From JAYPUG01 sp038117265 (GTDB lineage: Bacteria; Pseudomonadota; Alphaproteobacteria; UBA6615), in contig JAYOFO010000008.1 of the NCBI GenBank assembly GCA_038117265.1, forward strand, positions 1 to 64,000: 64,000 nucleotides of DNA, read 5' to 3'. A program made the position numbers and the translations under genes. Each line of letters opens with the position of its first letter. The stretch's first letter is position 1. Of the stretch, positions 36,455 to 45,963 are shown piece by piece. The notes under the pieces were generated by a model, which was not told where the DNA came from, ran no database searches, and was given only the letters and a program-made list of their open reading frames with translations.

Positions 36455-38869
36455 TCAATAGATGCCGCGCCGCTGCCCCGGCCCCTCGCCAGGCAGGCCC
36501 GTATTGCCGTCGATGACCGAGCCGAGTTCGCGCGGCGCGGTATCGGGCTTGAACGCCTCCAGAAGGGTCGATCGTTCGCCCGGCAGCGCGACCAGGCCGG
36601 TGTCGGGATTGACGCGCACCAGCTCGATATCGGGCGGCACCCGGAACGGGATGACGGGGCGCCCCTTCAGGGCACGTTCCATGAAATCCTTGAAGATCGG
36701 CGCGGGGACCGAGGACCCGGTTTCGCGCGGGCCCAGGCTGCGCGGCTCGTCGAAGCCGACGAACACCCCGACCACCAGGTCGGGCGAGAACCCGATAAAC
36801 CATGTGTCGAGCGAATCGTTGGTCGTACCGGTCTTGCCGGCCAGCGGTATCCCGAGCTGGGAAATTCGCCGTGCCGTGCCGCGATCGACCACGCCCTTCA
36901 GCATGTTGACCATCTGGTAGGCCGTCCCGGCATCCAGCAACCGCGCGCGCGGATCGGGCAGGATCGGCGGCGGCTGGTCCGCCCAGGCCGCGACGCGGCA
37001 CGCGTCGCATTTGCGCATGTCGTGACGGAACACCGTCGCCCCGGCCCGGTCCTGGATGCGGTCGATCAGGGTCGGCGTGACCTCCTTGCCGCCGTTCACC
37101 ACGGTGGCATAGGCGGTCACGATCCGCATCAGCGTCGTCTCGCCGGCGCCGATCGACATGCCGAGCTGGCGCGGCAGGTGATCCACGACCTTGAGCCGTT
37201 CCGCGTATTCGGCGACCCGCTCCATACCGATCGTCTGCGCCAGGCGCACGGTCATCAGGTTCCGCGACTTCTCGATGCCCAGCCGCATCGGGCTCGGTCC
37301 ATAGAACGTCTTGCTGTAGTTGGCCGGCTTCCACTTGCCCTGCCCCGGTCCCTGGTCGATCACGAACGGCGCATCGAGGATACGCGTCGAGGGCGTGAAG
37401 CCGCTGTCGAGGCCCGCGAGATAGACAATCGGCTTGAACGCCGAACCCGGCTGCCGCCAGGCCTGCGTGGCCCGGTTGAACTCGCTGGCGGCAAAATCGA
37501 ACCCGCCCGTCATGGCCAGGACCCGGCCGGTATGGGGATCGAGCGCGACGACCGCGCCGTTGATGTCCGGAACCTGTTCCAGCCTGTAGGTCCCCGGCGG
37601 ATACGGCTTCTCCTCGCTGTCGGCCGCGACCGGCGAGACCAGCACGACGTCGCCGGGTGCGAGCACCTCATCCGGCGTCTTCACCGCCGAACCACGGCGT
37701 TGCCCTTCGAGCCACTTGCGGGCCCATTTCATTTCGTCCAGCGGTATCCGACCGGTCGACCCGTCGACGAAGCCGATCGTGGCGGACTGTGCATCGAGTG
37801 CCACGACGGCAGCGGTTTGCCAGCCCGCGGCTCCGGGCGGCACGGCGAGCTGGGGCAGCGCTTCGCGCCAGGCGGCGGGATCGGCCAGCCGCCTCACGGG
37901 CCCGCGCCAGCCATGCCGGCGGTCGTAGTCGACCAGCCCGGCGTGGAGCGTCTCCTGTGCGATCTGTTGCAGACGGGGATCGAGCGTCGTGCGAACCGAC
38001 AGCCCCCCCTCGTAGAGCGCATTGTCACCGAACCGCTCGACCAGCTCGCGGCGCACCTCTTCGGCGAAATACGGCGCCTCGACATAAGCCTCCGCGCCCG
38101 AGCGCACGACGGCGATCGGTCGCGTGCCGAGTTCGGCGACGAGGTCGGGCGCAATCACGCCGTCCTCGGCCATGCGTCCCAGAACGTAGTTGCGCCGCGC
38201 CATGGCGGCTGCGGTGTTGCGCACGGGATTGTAATTGTTGGGCGCCTTGGGCAGTGCCGCCAGGAATGCCGCCTCCTCGACGGTAAGCTGGTCGAGCGGC
38301 TTTCCGAAGTAATTGAGCGCCGCGGACGCCACCCCGTAGGCCCCGAAACCGAGATAAATCTCGTTCAGGTACAGCTCGAGGATCTCGTCCTTGGAGAACG
38401 CCCGTTCCATGCGGAACGACAGGATCGCCTCGCGCACCTTGCGCTCGATGGAGACCTCCTTGCTTAGGAGGAAGTTCTGTGCCACCTGCTGGGTGATCGT
38501 GGACGCGCCTTCGGGCCGGCGGCCCGACCCCAGATTGCGCAGGTTCGCAACGACCGCGCGCATCACGCCCACCACATCGACGCCCGGGTGAGAGTAGAAA
38601 TTCTTATCCTCGGCGGACAGGAAGGCCGCCTTCACCAGCTCGGGGATGGTGTCGACCGGAACGAAGACACGGCGCTGGACAGCATATTCGGCCAACAGGC
38701 TGCCGTCGCCCGCATGCACGCGCGTCGTAACGGGCGGCTCATAGTCCGCGAGCTGGGAATAGTCCGGCAGGTCGCGGCCGTACTCCCAGAACACCCACAG
38801 GACTCCGCCGACCGCAAGCAGTCCGCAGAACAGGGCGGTTCCCGCCAGATATCCCAACCAGCGCAGCAT
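36455..38869 (-). CDS. mrcA: Penicillin-binding protein 1A
   Basis: An 804-residue bifunctional murein synthase. A short cytoplasmic end and one transmembrane helix (GTALFCGLLAVGGVLWVF) are followed by a GT51 glycosyltransferase domain (EDKNFYSHPGVD and GASTITQQVAQN) and a transpeptidase domain with SXXK in GSAFKP (about residue 473), SRN (about 533) and KTGTTND (about 679). It builds and crosslinks peptidoglycan in the periplasm. It is followed by prfB and preceded by an amidase, a cell-wall cluster. ATG at 38869 starts MLRWLGYLAG. Confidence 0.93.
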   Translation of the reverse strand: MLRWLGYLAGTALFCGLLAVGGVLWVFWEYGRDLPDYSQLADYEPPVTTRVHAGDGSLLAEYAVQRRVFVPVDTIPELVKAAFLSAEDKNFYSHPGVDVVGVMRAVVANLRNLGSGRRPEGASTITQQVAQNFLLSKEVSIERKVREAILSFRMERAFSKDEILELYLNEIYLGFGAYGVASAALNYFGKPLDQLTVEEAAFLAALPKAPNNYNPVRNTAAAMARRNYVLGRMAEDGVIAPDLVAELGTRPIAVVRSGAEAYVEAPYFAEEVRRELVERFGDNALYEGGLSVRTTLDPRLQQIAQETLHAGLVDYDRRHGWRGPVRRLADPAAWREALPQLAVPPGAAGWQTAAVVALDAQSATIGFVDGSTGRIPLDEMKWARKWLEGQRRGSAVKTPDEVLAPGDVVLVSPVAADSEEKPYPPGTYRLEQVPDINGAVVALDPHTGRVLAMTGGFDFAASEFNRATQAWRQPGSAFKPIVYLAGLDSGFTPSTRILDAPFVIDQGPGQGKWKPANYSKTFYGPSPMRLGIEKSRNLMTVRLAQTIGMERVAEYAERLKVVDHLPRQLGMSIGAGETTLMRIVTAYATVVNGGKEVTPTLIDRIQDRAGATVFRHDMRKCDACRVAAWADQPPPILPDPRARLLDAGTAYQMVNMLKGVVDRGTARRISQLGIPLAGKTGTTNDSLDTWFIGFSPDLVVGVFVGFDEPRSLGPRETGSSVPAPIFKDFMERALKGRPVIPFRVPPDIELVRVNPDTGLVALPGERSTLLEAFKPDTAPRELGSVIDGNTGLPGEGPGQRRGIY

Positions 38870-38964
38870 GATGGCCTAGGTCTACCCCAAATTCGGTCCG
38901 GAACCGAGCCCACAGGCCCGACGATGTCCAGGTTGCAACGCGATTGTGGCGTGCTTGTGGTGGC

Positions 38965-40206
38965 TCAGGGCCGCAGCGCGGCGCTCTGGGTCGTGCGGAA
39001 ATACTCCGAAACCGCGCGCACAATCGAGTCCGAAAGTTTCCGGCGGTGGCTCGCCGAGACCAGGAGTTTCTCTTCGTGCGGGTTGGAGATGTAACCCAGT
39101 TCTATCAGGACGGACGGGATGTCCGGCGCCTTCAATACCGCAAATCCCGCAGACCGCCATGGCCGTGTCAGCAGCGACGCGTTGGGTTTTACCGATGCCA
39201 CGAGAATGTCGCGTGCAAACTTCACCGAAAGTTCGTTCGTCTTCGCCTGCGCGAAGTCGATCAGGATGTTTTGGATGTCGTCGCTGTAGTCGCCGAGGTC
39301 GACGCCGCCGATCACGTCGGATTTGTTTTCCAATGCCGCCAGCGCCGCCGCTTCCTTGTCGGACGCCTTGTCGGAGAGCGTGTACACCGAAAAACCCCGG
39401 GTCGCGCGGCGGGGATGCGTGTTGGCGTGCAACGAAAGGAAAAGGTCGGCACCCGCAGCATGCGCGATGCGGACGCGTTCCCGCAGCGGCAGGAAAATGT
39501 CGCGATCGCGCGTCATCACCACCTTGTAGCGGCCATCGGCTTCGAGGCCACGGACCACCTCGCGGGCATAATCGAGCGCAATATTCTTCTCGTAGACCCC
39601 CGACACCCCGATCGCGCCGGGATCGACGCCGCCATGGCCCGCATCGACGACAACAACCGGCTTCGCATTGGGTCCCGCAGGCACGGCCACGGGCGGCGGC
39701 GCCGCGGCGACCCTGGGCGGCGCCTCGCCGGGACGCATCGTCGCCACGAAGTCGCTCCGCGTCGTCTCCACGAGATCCAGGACGAGGCGCCAGGGCTTGT
39801 CGCCGTCGGGCTTCAGCAGGAAGTGGCGCGCAACCTTGGAAGGCTTGTCGAGATCGAGCACAAACCGGCTCGTTCCAGGCCGGAACAGGCCGTAGCGCAG
39901 TTTCATGATCAGGCCGGCACCGTTACCGATCCGTTCCTCGGGGAGCACGAAATTCACTTCCGGCAGGTCGATCACCACGCGATACGGGTCGACGAGGCCG
40001 AATATCCGCGGCTCCAACCGGTCGCTCAGATCGACCACAAAACGCGTTCCATCCTCGCGCAGGCCGATTCGGATGTCCTTCACCTCGAGGCCGGCCGCGC
40101 CCGCCGGCACCGGCGCCGATATCGCGCCCATCGCCATGGCGAGAACCACACCGAACCCTGCCAGGATCCGTGGAAAACTCGATATTCTTTTCAGAATCAA
40201 TGACAT
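38965..40206 (-). CDS. N-acetylmuramoyl-L-alanine amidase (AmiC type)
   Basis: A 413-residue periplasmic enzyme: signal peptide (ILAGFGVVLAMAMGAISAPVPAGAA), an AMIN-like domain (residues about 45-150) and a zinc amidase_3 domain (about 180-410). The ligands show as DAGHGG (His), VYEKN (Glu), SLHANTH (His) and late IELGYISNP (Glu). It cleaves the glycan-peptide bond during cell separation. ATG at 40206 (MSLILKRISSF) is the best start; a longer upstream frame is atypical. It sits before mrcA on the same strand, 95 bases apart. Confidence 0.9.
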   Translation of the reverse strand: MSLILKRISSFPRILAGFGVVLAMAMGAISAPVPAGAAGLEVKDIRIGLREDGTRFVVDLSDRLEPRIFGLVDPYRVVIDLPEVNFVLPEERIGNGAGLIMKLRYGLFRPGTSRFVLDLDKPSKVARHFLLKPDGDKPWRLVLDLVETTRSDFVATMRPGEAPPRVAAAPPPVAVPAGPNAKPVVVVDAGHGGVDPGAIGVSGVYEKNIALDYAREVVRGLEADGRYKVVMTRDRDIFLPLRERVRIAHAAGADLFLSLHANTHPRRATRGFSVYTLSDKASDKEAAALAALENKSDVIGGVDLGDYSDDIQNILIDFAQAKTNELSVKFARDILVASVKPNASLLTRPWRSAGFAVLKAPDIPSVLIELGYISNPHEEKLLVSASHRRKLSDSIVRAVSEYFRTTQSAALRP

Positions 40207-40624
40207 CCTGATTCTGTATATCGCCATCGCGCGATGCGCTGCAACTGCGTTCGTTCGGTATTTTGTCCGATCAAATCCATTGTCGAACCATCGGGCGAGC
40301 GCTAATGTAAATGCGCGAACACCCGCGAATTCACACAGTTGTGCGATGTTCGTGATCCGTGTGGGGGTTTTCGGTACAGGTTCATCGACCTCGGTCACCC
40401 GCCACGGAAAGCGATCATCGTGCACAGTCAGTTTGCGGTTTGTGCAACTTCGAGCCCGCCGCACGGACTGTTCCGTGCGGGTATTCGGAAACAGAACCTG
40501 CCGTCCTGGTGCGCAATCGCCCGTTCGACGGTGCAGGTACCGATACTGGTCTCGACCAATGAGATCCCCTCCGGCGCCCCCGTTCGCAAGGCGACGGAAC
40601 GAGGTGATCGCGGGGACATACACC
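40207..40624. other. Long intergenic/leader region between amidase and rne
   Basis: Both genes read outward from here. The amidase side (to about 40,330) is AT-rich and likely carries its promoter. The rne side contains a strong hairpin (40,459-40,480). No start codon-bounded gene with normal composition is visible, although frames are open; I consider them shadows. I did not find a clear tandem repeat or known riboswitch. Confidence 0.6.
40459..40480 (+). promoter_or_regulatory. Stem-loop in the rne 5' leader
   Basis: Perfect 9-bp inverted repeat, CCGCACGGA and TCCGTGCGG, with a CTGT loop, 145 bases upstream of the rne ATG. No T run follows, so it is not a classic terminator. E. coli rne also has leader hairpins that bind RNase E for feedback, so this is a candidate autoregulatory element. 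Confidence 0.55.
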
Positions 40625-43174
40625 ATGCCAAAGCGCATGTTGATCGAGGCGACACATCCCGAGGAGACCCGGGTCGTTGTTGCCGACGGCAACGACCTTC
40701 TTGAATTCGATTACGAAACCTCGACCAAGCGTCAGATCAAGAGCAACATCTATCTGGCCAAGGTCACACGCGTCGAACCCTCCTTGCAGGCGGCGTTCGT
40801 CGATTTCGGCGGCAACCGCCACGGTTTCCTGGCCTTCAACGAAATCCACCCCGACTACTACCGGATTCCGGTCGAGGATCGCGAGAAGCTGCTCGCCGAG
40901 ACCGAGGAAGAGGAGGAGGAAGACGGGGCCGAGGGCAACGGCGAGGACGGCGAAGAGGTCGAGGTCGTCGGTGACGGCCATGACGAGGACATTCACGACC
41001 TCAGCGACGAGCATCGCCGGCGGCTGCGCAAGCTCACCCGCACCTACAAGATCCAGGAGGTCATCAAGCGCCGCCAGATCCTGCTGGTGCAGGTGGTCAA
41101 GGAAGAGCGCGGCAACAAGGGTGCGGCCCTGACGACCTATCTGTCGCTGCCGGGCCGATACTGCGTGCTGATGCCCAACACCTCTCGCGGCGGCGGGATC
41201 AGCCGGAAGATCACCGACGCCAAGCACCGCAAGAGCATGAAGGCGATCCTTTCCGACCTGGAAGTTCCCGAGGGCATGGCGGTCATCATGCGCACCGCGG
41301 GTGTCGGACGGACCAAGGCCGAGATCAAACGCGACTTCGAGTATTTGCGTCGCCTGTGGGACGAGATTCGCGAAACCACGCTCGATTCGACTGCCCCGGC
41401 CCTGATCTACGAGGAAGGCGACGTCATTAAGCGGGCGCTCCGCGACATTTACGACCGCGACATCGACGAGGTGCTCGTCGAGGGCGAGGAAGCCTACAAG
41501 TCGGCCAAGGCGCTGATGCGTACGATGATCCCGTCGCACGCAAAGCGCGTGCAAAAGTACGAGGACGTCGGAATCCCGCTGTTCAATCGCTATCAGATCG
41601 ACCAGCAGCTCGACGAGATTCACGAGCCGATCGTGCAGCTCAAGTCCGGCGGCTACATCGTCATCAACACCACCGAGGCGCTGGTCGCAATCGACGTGAA
41701 CTCCGGCCGATCGACGCGCGAACGCAACGTCGAGCAGACCGCATACCGGACGAATCTCGAGGCGGCCGACGAGGTCGCACGCCAGCTTCGCCTGCGCGAC
41801 CTGGCGGGGCTGGTCGTCATCGACTTCATCGACATGGATGTTTCGCGCAACAACCATGCGGTGGAGCGCCGGCTCAAGGAGGCGATGAAGTCCGATCGCG
41901 CGCGCATCCAGATCGGGCGCATCTCGGCCTTCGGACTCCTCGAACTGTCGCGCCAGCGCATGCGGCCGAGCCTACTCGAGGCGCACTCCCAGCTTTGCCC
42001 CGTCTGCGCCGGATCGGGATTCGTGCGTTCGACGGAATCGACCACCATGTCGATCCTGCGGGAGCTTGAGGAAGAGGGCCTGCGAAAGCGCGCCAGCGAG
42101 GTGACCGTCACCGCGCGCACCGATGTGGCCCTCTACCTGCTCAACCAGAAGCGGGATTCGCTGCGCGACATCGAGGATCGCTACGGCTTCAAGATCCTCG
42201 TCCTCGCCGACGGCGAACTTGCGCCCTCGGAGTACGAAATCGAGCACACGCGCGCCGCATCCGGCGATGGCGAGGAATCGGCAGTCGAGGAGAAATCCGA
42301 TGAAGGCGGTTCGCGTCGCCGCTCGCGCCGCGGACGCCGCCGGCCCGAAGAGGAGAGCGCCCGCAGCGCCGACCGCAGCGACAGTGCCGAGGATGCGGCT
42401 GACGAGGCGGAAGCCGGTGCCGAGGACGAGGATGGCGACGACGAGGACGACGAGGAGCGCGGCTCGCGCCGTGGCGGACGCCGGCGTGGGCGTCGCGGCG
42501 GCAGACGTCGCCGTCGCACGACGGACGGGGACGAGACGGGAGTCGAGGCGAGCGACGTCGACGAAACCGCGGAGAGCGGCGACGCCGACGAAGCTGTCGA
42601 TGCGACCGAGGAGGCCGAGCGCGGCGCAGGAAGCAGTGACGAAGACGACGAGGATCGGCCGCGCCGCCGGCGCCGGCGGCCCCGCCGTCGGGGGCGGCGC
42701 ACCCGTAACGGCGAAGACGATGTGAATGGCGACGAGGCCGTTGCGGTCGCTGCGGAAGCGGAAAGCGCCGACGCGGTAAGCGAAGACGACGCAGCGGCCG
42801 AGGACAACGCCACCGCTTCGGAGCCCGGCATCGACGCGCATGACGAGCCGGACGACGACGAGGACGAAGAGAACGCGGTCGATACCGACCTTGACATTCC
42901 CGAGCCCGTGTCGAATGCGATGGAGCGCGACGACGTGGCGGACATCGACCTGCCGCCGGAAACGGAAAGCGCCGACGACGCGGAAGACGGGCACGAGACA
43001 GCGGACCCCGTTGCGGCTGCGGACGACACCGTTGAGGCGCCGGACGTCACCGACGAACCGGAGCCCGAGCCGCGTGCGGAACAGGAGCCTGAGCCGGAGC
43101 CCGTCGCCGAGGTTCCCGATGACCGGCCGCGCCGGTCGGGATGGTGGAGCCGCGCCACGTCGAGCGCCGAGTAG
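40625..43174 (+). CDS. rne: Ribonuclease E
   Basis: An 849-residue endoribonuclease for RNA decay and rRNA/tRNA processing. An S1-like RNA-binding domain near the N-terminus is split by an acidic insert of about 40 residues (ETEEEEEEDGAEGNGEDGEE, about residues 95-125). The catalytic metal site is seen in AIDVNSGRST (Asp about 357) and VIDFIDMD. A zinc-link CPVCAGSG (about 458-461) joins subunits. The C-terminal third (residues about 540-849) is acidic with Arg-rich patches (RRGGRRRGRRGGRRRR), the degradosome scaffold. ATG at 40625 has GGGGA upstream. Confidence 0.93.
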   Translation: MPKRMLIEATHPEETRVVVADGNDLLEFDYETSTKRQIKSNIYLAKVTRVEPSLQAAFVDFGGNRHGFLAFNEIHPDYYRIPVEDREKLLAETEEEEEEDGAEGNGEDGEEVEVVGDGHDEDIHDLSDEHRRRLRKLTRTYKIQEVIKRRQILLVQVVKEERGNKGAALTTYLSLPGRYCVLMPNTSRGGGISRKITDAKHRKSMKAILSDLEVPEGMAVIMRTAGVGRTKAEIKRDFEYLRRLWDEIRETTLDSTAPALIYEEGDVIKRALRDIYDRDIDEVLVEGEEAYKSAKALMRTMIPSHAKRVQKYEDVGIPLFNRYQIDQQLDEIHEPIVQLKSGGYIVINTTEALVAIDVNSGRSTRERNVEQTAYRTNLEAADEVARQLRLRDLAGLVVIDFIDMDVSRNNHAVERRLKEAMKSDRARIQIGRISAFGLLELSRQRMRPSLLEAHSQLCPVCAGSGFVRSTESTTMSILRELEEEGLRKRASEVTVTARTDVALYLLNQKRDSLRDIEDRYGFKILVLADGELAPSEYEIEHTRAASGDGEESAVEEKSDEGGSRRRSRRGRRRPEEESARSADRSDSAEDAADEAEAGAEDEDGDDEDDEERGSRRGGRRRGRRGGRRRRRTTDGDETGVEASDVDETAESGDADEAVDATEEAERGAGSSDEDDEDRPRRRRRRPRRRGRRTRNGEDDVNGDEAVAVAAEAESADAVSEDDAAAEDNATASEPGIDAHDEPDDDEDEENAVDTDLDIPEPVSNAMERDDVADIDLPPETESADDAEDGHETADPVAAADDTVEAPDVTDEPEPEPRAEQEPEPEPVAEVPDDRPRRSGWWSRATSSAE

Positions 43175-43201
43175 GCCCCGACCCGAAGGCGCCGCCTGGA
43201 A

Positions 43202-44362
43202 TCAGGCGATTGTCCCGGCGCGCCATGCGCGCAGGCGCGCGATCGCCTGGCGCATGTCGTCTTCGGTGCCCGCGAACGAGAACCTTATGAAGGCGTTGCC
43301 GCGATAGGGGTCGAAGTCCAGCCCCGGCGTCGCGGCCACATGCGCCTCGTTGAGCATGCGCCGGCAGAACTCCGGGCTGTCGTTGGTCATCGCCCCGACA
43401 TCGGCATAGATGTAGAAGGCGCCGTCGGCCGGAGCGAGACGGTCGAAGCCGACCCGGGGCAGTTCCGCGAGCAGGATTTCGCGGTTGCGGGCATAGGCCG
43501 CCACATTGGCGCGCAACTCCTCCTCGCTGTCGAACGCGGCGATCGCGGCGGCCTGCGAGAGCGACGGCGGAGAGATGAACAGGTTCTGGGTCAGGCATTC
43601 GACCGCCCGCAGCATCGACGTCGGCACCACGAGCCAGCCGAGCCGCCAGCCGGTCATCGAGAAGTACTTCGAGAAGCTGTTGATCACGACCGCCTCGCCA
43701 TCATGGGCGAGCGCGGTGACCGCATCGTGGCCGTAGGTGATGCCGTGGTAGATCTCATCGGAAATGAAACGGATCCCGCGCGACCGGCAGTAATCTACCA
43801 GAGTGCGCATGCCCGCGTCGTCGACCATCGTACCTGTGGGGTTCGATGGGCTCGCGATGATCAGGCCGTCGAGATCGCCGTCGAGGTCGTCGAGCCGCGC
43901 CGGCGTCGGCTGGTAGCGATCCGCCAATTGTGTCTCGACCACGACCGGCTCGATGCCCAGCGCCGACAGGATGTTCCGGTAGGCCGGGTAGCCCGGCGCC
44001 GCGAGGGCCACCCGGTCGCCGACATCGAACGCCGCGAGAAACGCCAGCAGGAAACCGCCGGACGACCCTGTCGTTACGACGACCTGTGCCGGATCGACAA
44101 CGACCCCGTAGAAATCGGCATAGTGCCTGGCGATCCGTTCGCGCAGCGCGGGAACGCCGAGCGCGTCGGTATATCCCAGCCGATCATCGCGCAGCGCCTG
44201 TGCGGCGGCTTCGAGAACCTTCGCCGGAGCCGGAGTGCCGGGCTGGCCCACCTCGAGATGCACGATGTCCTCGCCCTGTGCGGCAAGCGCATTAGCCTCG
44301 CGCATGACATCCATGACGATGAACGGGTCGATGCGCCCGCGCACCGAAGTCTTGAGCGTCAT
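43202..44362 (-). CDS. Class I pyridoxal-phosphate aminotransferase
   Basis: A 386-residue fold-type I aminotransferase. The PLP lysine lies in SFSKYFSMTGWRLGW (about residue 232), with the substrate-binding arginine late in FIRFSFAG. Family marks: GYTDALGVPALRERIARHY and ASPSNPTGTMV. It resembles aspartate/alanine-type AATs of bacteria; substrate not known. Starts ATG at 44362; the GGT-like gene ends 8 bases upstream, so the two are likely co-transcribed. Convergent with rne. Confidence 0.9.
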   Translation of the reverse strand: MTLKTSVRGRIDPFIVMDVMREANALAAQGEDIVHLEVGQPGTPAPAKVLEAAAQALRDDRLGYTDALGVPALRERIARHYADFYGVVVDPAQVVVTTGSSGGFLLAFLAAFDVGDRVALAAPGYPAYRNILSALGIEPVVVETQLADRYQPTPARLDDLDGDLDGLIIASPSNPTGTMVDDAGMRTLVDYCRSRGIRFISDEIYHGITYGHDAVTALAHDGEAVVINSFSKYFSMTGWRLGWLVVPTSMLRAVECLTQNLFISPPSLSQAAAIAAFDSEEELRANVAAYARNREILLAELPRVGFDRLAPADGAFYIYADVGAMTNDSPEFCRRMLNEAHVAATPGLDFDPYRGNAFIRFSFAGTEDDMRQAIARLRAWRAGTIA

Positions 44363-44370
44363 CGTGTGAC

Positions 44371-45921
44371 CTACTCGTCTGCGCTAACAGCGAGACCGTG
44401 CGAACGCGGGTCCTTGACGAACTGACAGGTTTGCACGCGCGGCAGACCGCGGGGGCAATAGAACCCGTTGATCCGCGCGATCTCCGCATCGACTTCCAGC
44501 GCGTGTCCCAACTCCCGCAGCGCGGCGCGCGACGCTTCCGGCATCGCGGCCTCGACATGGGACTTGTCGGGTTCGCCGGTGTTAAAGGCGCGCGGTGCCG
44601 CGACCGCACCGACCATGTCCTCTGCATCGTCCCGCAAGGTGCGCAAGGCAACCGCGGCAACCGCGACGGGGCTCGGTCCGGTTCCCGCGGCCGCAAAGTA
44701 CGTCAGACCGACATTCTCGTTCGCAACGAGCGCCACCGAGGGAAACGATGCCCTTATGGACCCCGGCACGGCGAGCAGGATGCCCGTCCCCGGCGCCACG
44801 GCGCCGGCCCCGAACGGACCGTTCATCGTGAACGAACAGGCAACGGTGCGCCCCTGATTGTCGACGGCGACAATGCTCGCCCCGTCATGCGCCCTGCCCG
44901 TGGCAAACATCGCACCGCCGACCACCGGCCGGTGTGCGGTGTCGGATACCTCACCGATGAGCGAGCCGATCGCACCCTCTGCAACGAGCTCGGCCGCACT
45001 GCGACCCGACAGAGCGTTCCGGTAGGCGCGTGCGCCATACTCAAGAAGCAGGTGATCGCGGACGGGGCCGGTGCCATCGCTGCCGGAGAACCGTTCGTCG
45101 GCCTGTGCCGCAGCCCAGACCTGGGCCGAGACCGTACCGCCCGAATTGTGCGGGAAAAACAGGAACCGGTCGCCGAGTTCGAACCGCACCGGGGTCTGGA
45201 GTTCGGGCTTGTAGTTTCGCAAATCCTTGATCGTCACGCCGCCACCCGCGGCACGGACAGCCGATGCGAAGTTCCGACCCAGTGTTCCGTCGTAGAAAGC
45301 GCCCGGCCCGAGAGTGCGGATGTTCGAGATTACGGCCGCAAGGTCGATCTGCCGCAGCAGCCGTCCCTCGGCGACCACGCCCCCGCCGAAGATCGCACGT
45401 GCGCCGGGGTCCGCCTCGACCCTGTTGTGCGACTCCGCGTAATCGCGCGCGAAGGCACGCGAGACCGCATGGCCGTCGCGCGCAAACTCCTCGGCCGGCA
45501 CCAGGAGATCGGCCCAGTTGAGTTCGCCATAACGCGCGTGCAAGAGGAACATGCCGCGCACATTCCCGGGCACGGCAAAGGACGCATTGCCGTCTGCTGC
45601 GCGGCCCGGCAAGAAAGAGATCACCTCGGTCTGAATCCGGACCGCATCGTGGACCAGGCAGACACCGCCGCCGCCCAGGCTGGCAGATCCCGGCATCGTG
45701 ACGGCCATTGTGAAATAGGCCGCAACCGCCGCATCCGCTGCCGTTCCGCCGGCCGACAAGACCTCGCGTCCAACGAGGGCAGCATGCGGCTCATCGGCAA
45801 TCAGACCACCGAAGAACCCCTCGATGTATCCGATGTCGCCTTGCTGCGGGCCGCCACCGGTGCATGCGGCCAGTGCCAGCCCCGCAAGCACCACGAACCG
45901 GGAGCCTGATTGACGCCACAT
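44371..45921 (-). CDS. Gamma-glutamyltransferase-like lipoprotein, catalytic Thr absent
   Basis: A 516-residue protein with a lipobox (LAGLALAAC, Cys20) and GGT-like body (GGTAADAAVAAYFTMAVTMPG, LGGGGVCLVHD). In GGT the nucleophile Thr lies in a TTHYSVVD-type motif; the matching place reads DGASIVAVD, so Thr-Thr-His is Gly-Ala-Ser. It may then not self-cleave or transfer glutamyl groups. It would be in the outer or inner membrane as a lipoprotein. Downstream lies the aminotransferase; upstream, divergent across 42 bases, is an M48 protease. Function unclear. Confidence 0.85.
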   Translation of the reverse strand: MWRQSGSRFVVLAGLALAACTGGGPQQGDIGYIEGFFGGLIADEPHAALVGREVLSAGGTAADAAVAAYFTMAVTMPGSASLGGGGVCLVHDAVRIQTEVISFLPGRAADGNASFAVPGNVRGMFLLHARYGELNWADLLVPAEEFARDGHAVSRAFARDYAESHNRVEADPGARAIFGGGVVAEGRLLRQIDLAAVISNIRTLGPGAFYDGTLGRNFASAVRAAGGGVTIKDLRNYKPELQTPVRFELGDRFLFFPHNSGGTVSAQVWAAAQADERFSGSDGTGPVRDHLLLEYGARAYRNALSGRSAAELVAEGAIGSLIGEVSDTAHRPVVGGAMFATGRAHDGASIVAVDNQGRTVACSFTMNGPFGAGAVAPGTGILLAVPGSIRASFPSVALVANENVGLTYFAAAGTGPSPVAVAAVALRTLRDDAEDMVGAVAAPRAFNTGEPDKSHVEAAMPEASRAALRELGHALEVDAEIARINGFYCPRGLPRVQTCQFVKDPRSHGLAVSADE

Positions 45922-45963
45922 TCCTGTGTACCTAGTTTTCCTGATGGTCCTGAAGAGAAACAC

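Noticed and set aside
40459..40480. Rho-independent terminator reading of the rne leader hairpin
   Set aside because: No run of T follows on either strand.
40625..43174. Acidic insert in RNase E as a foreign domain
   Set aside because: Similar acidic inserts in the S1 domain are common in alphaproteobacterial RNase E.
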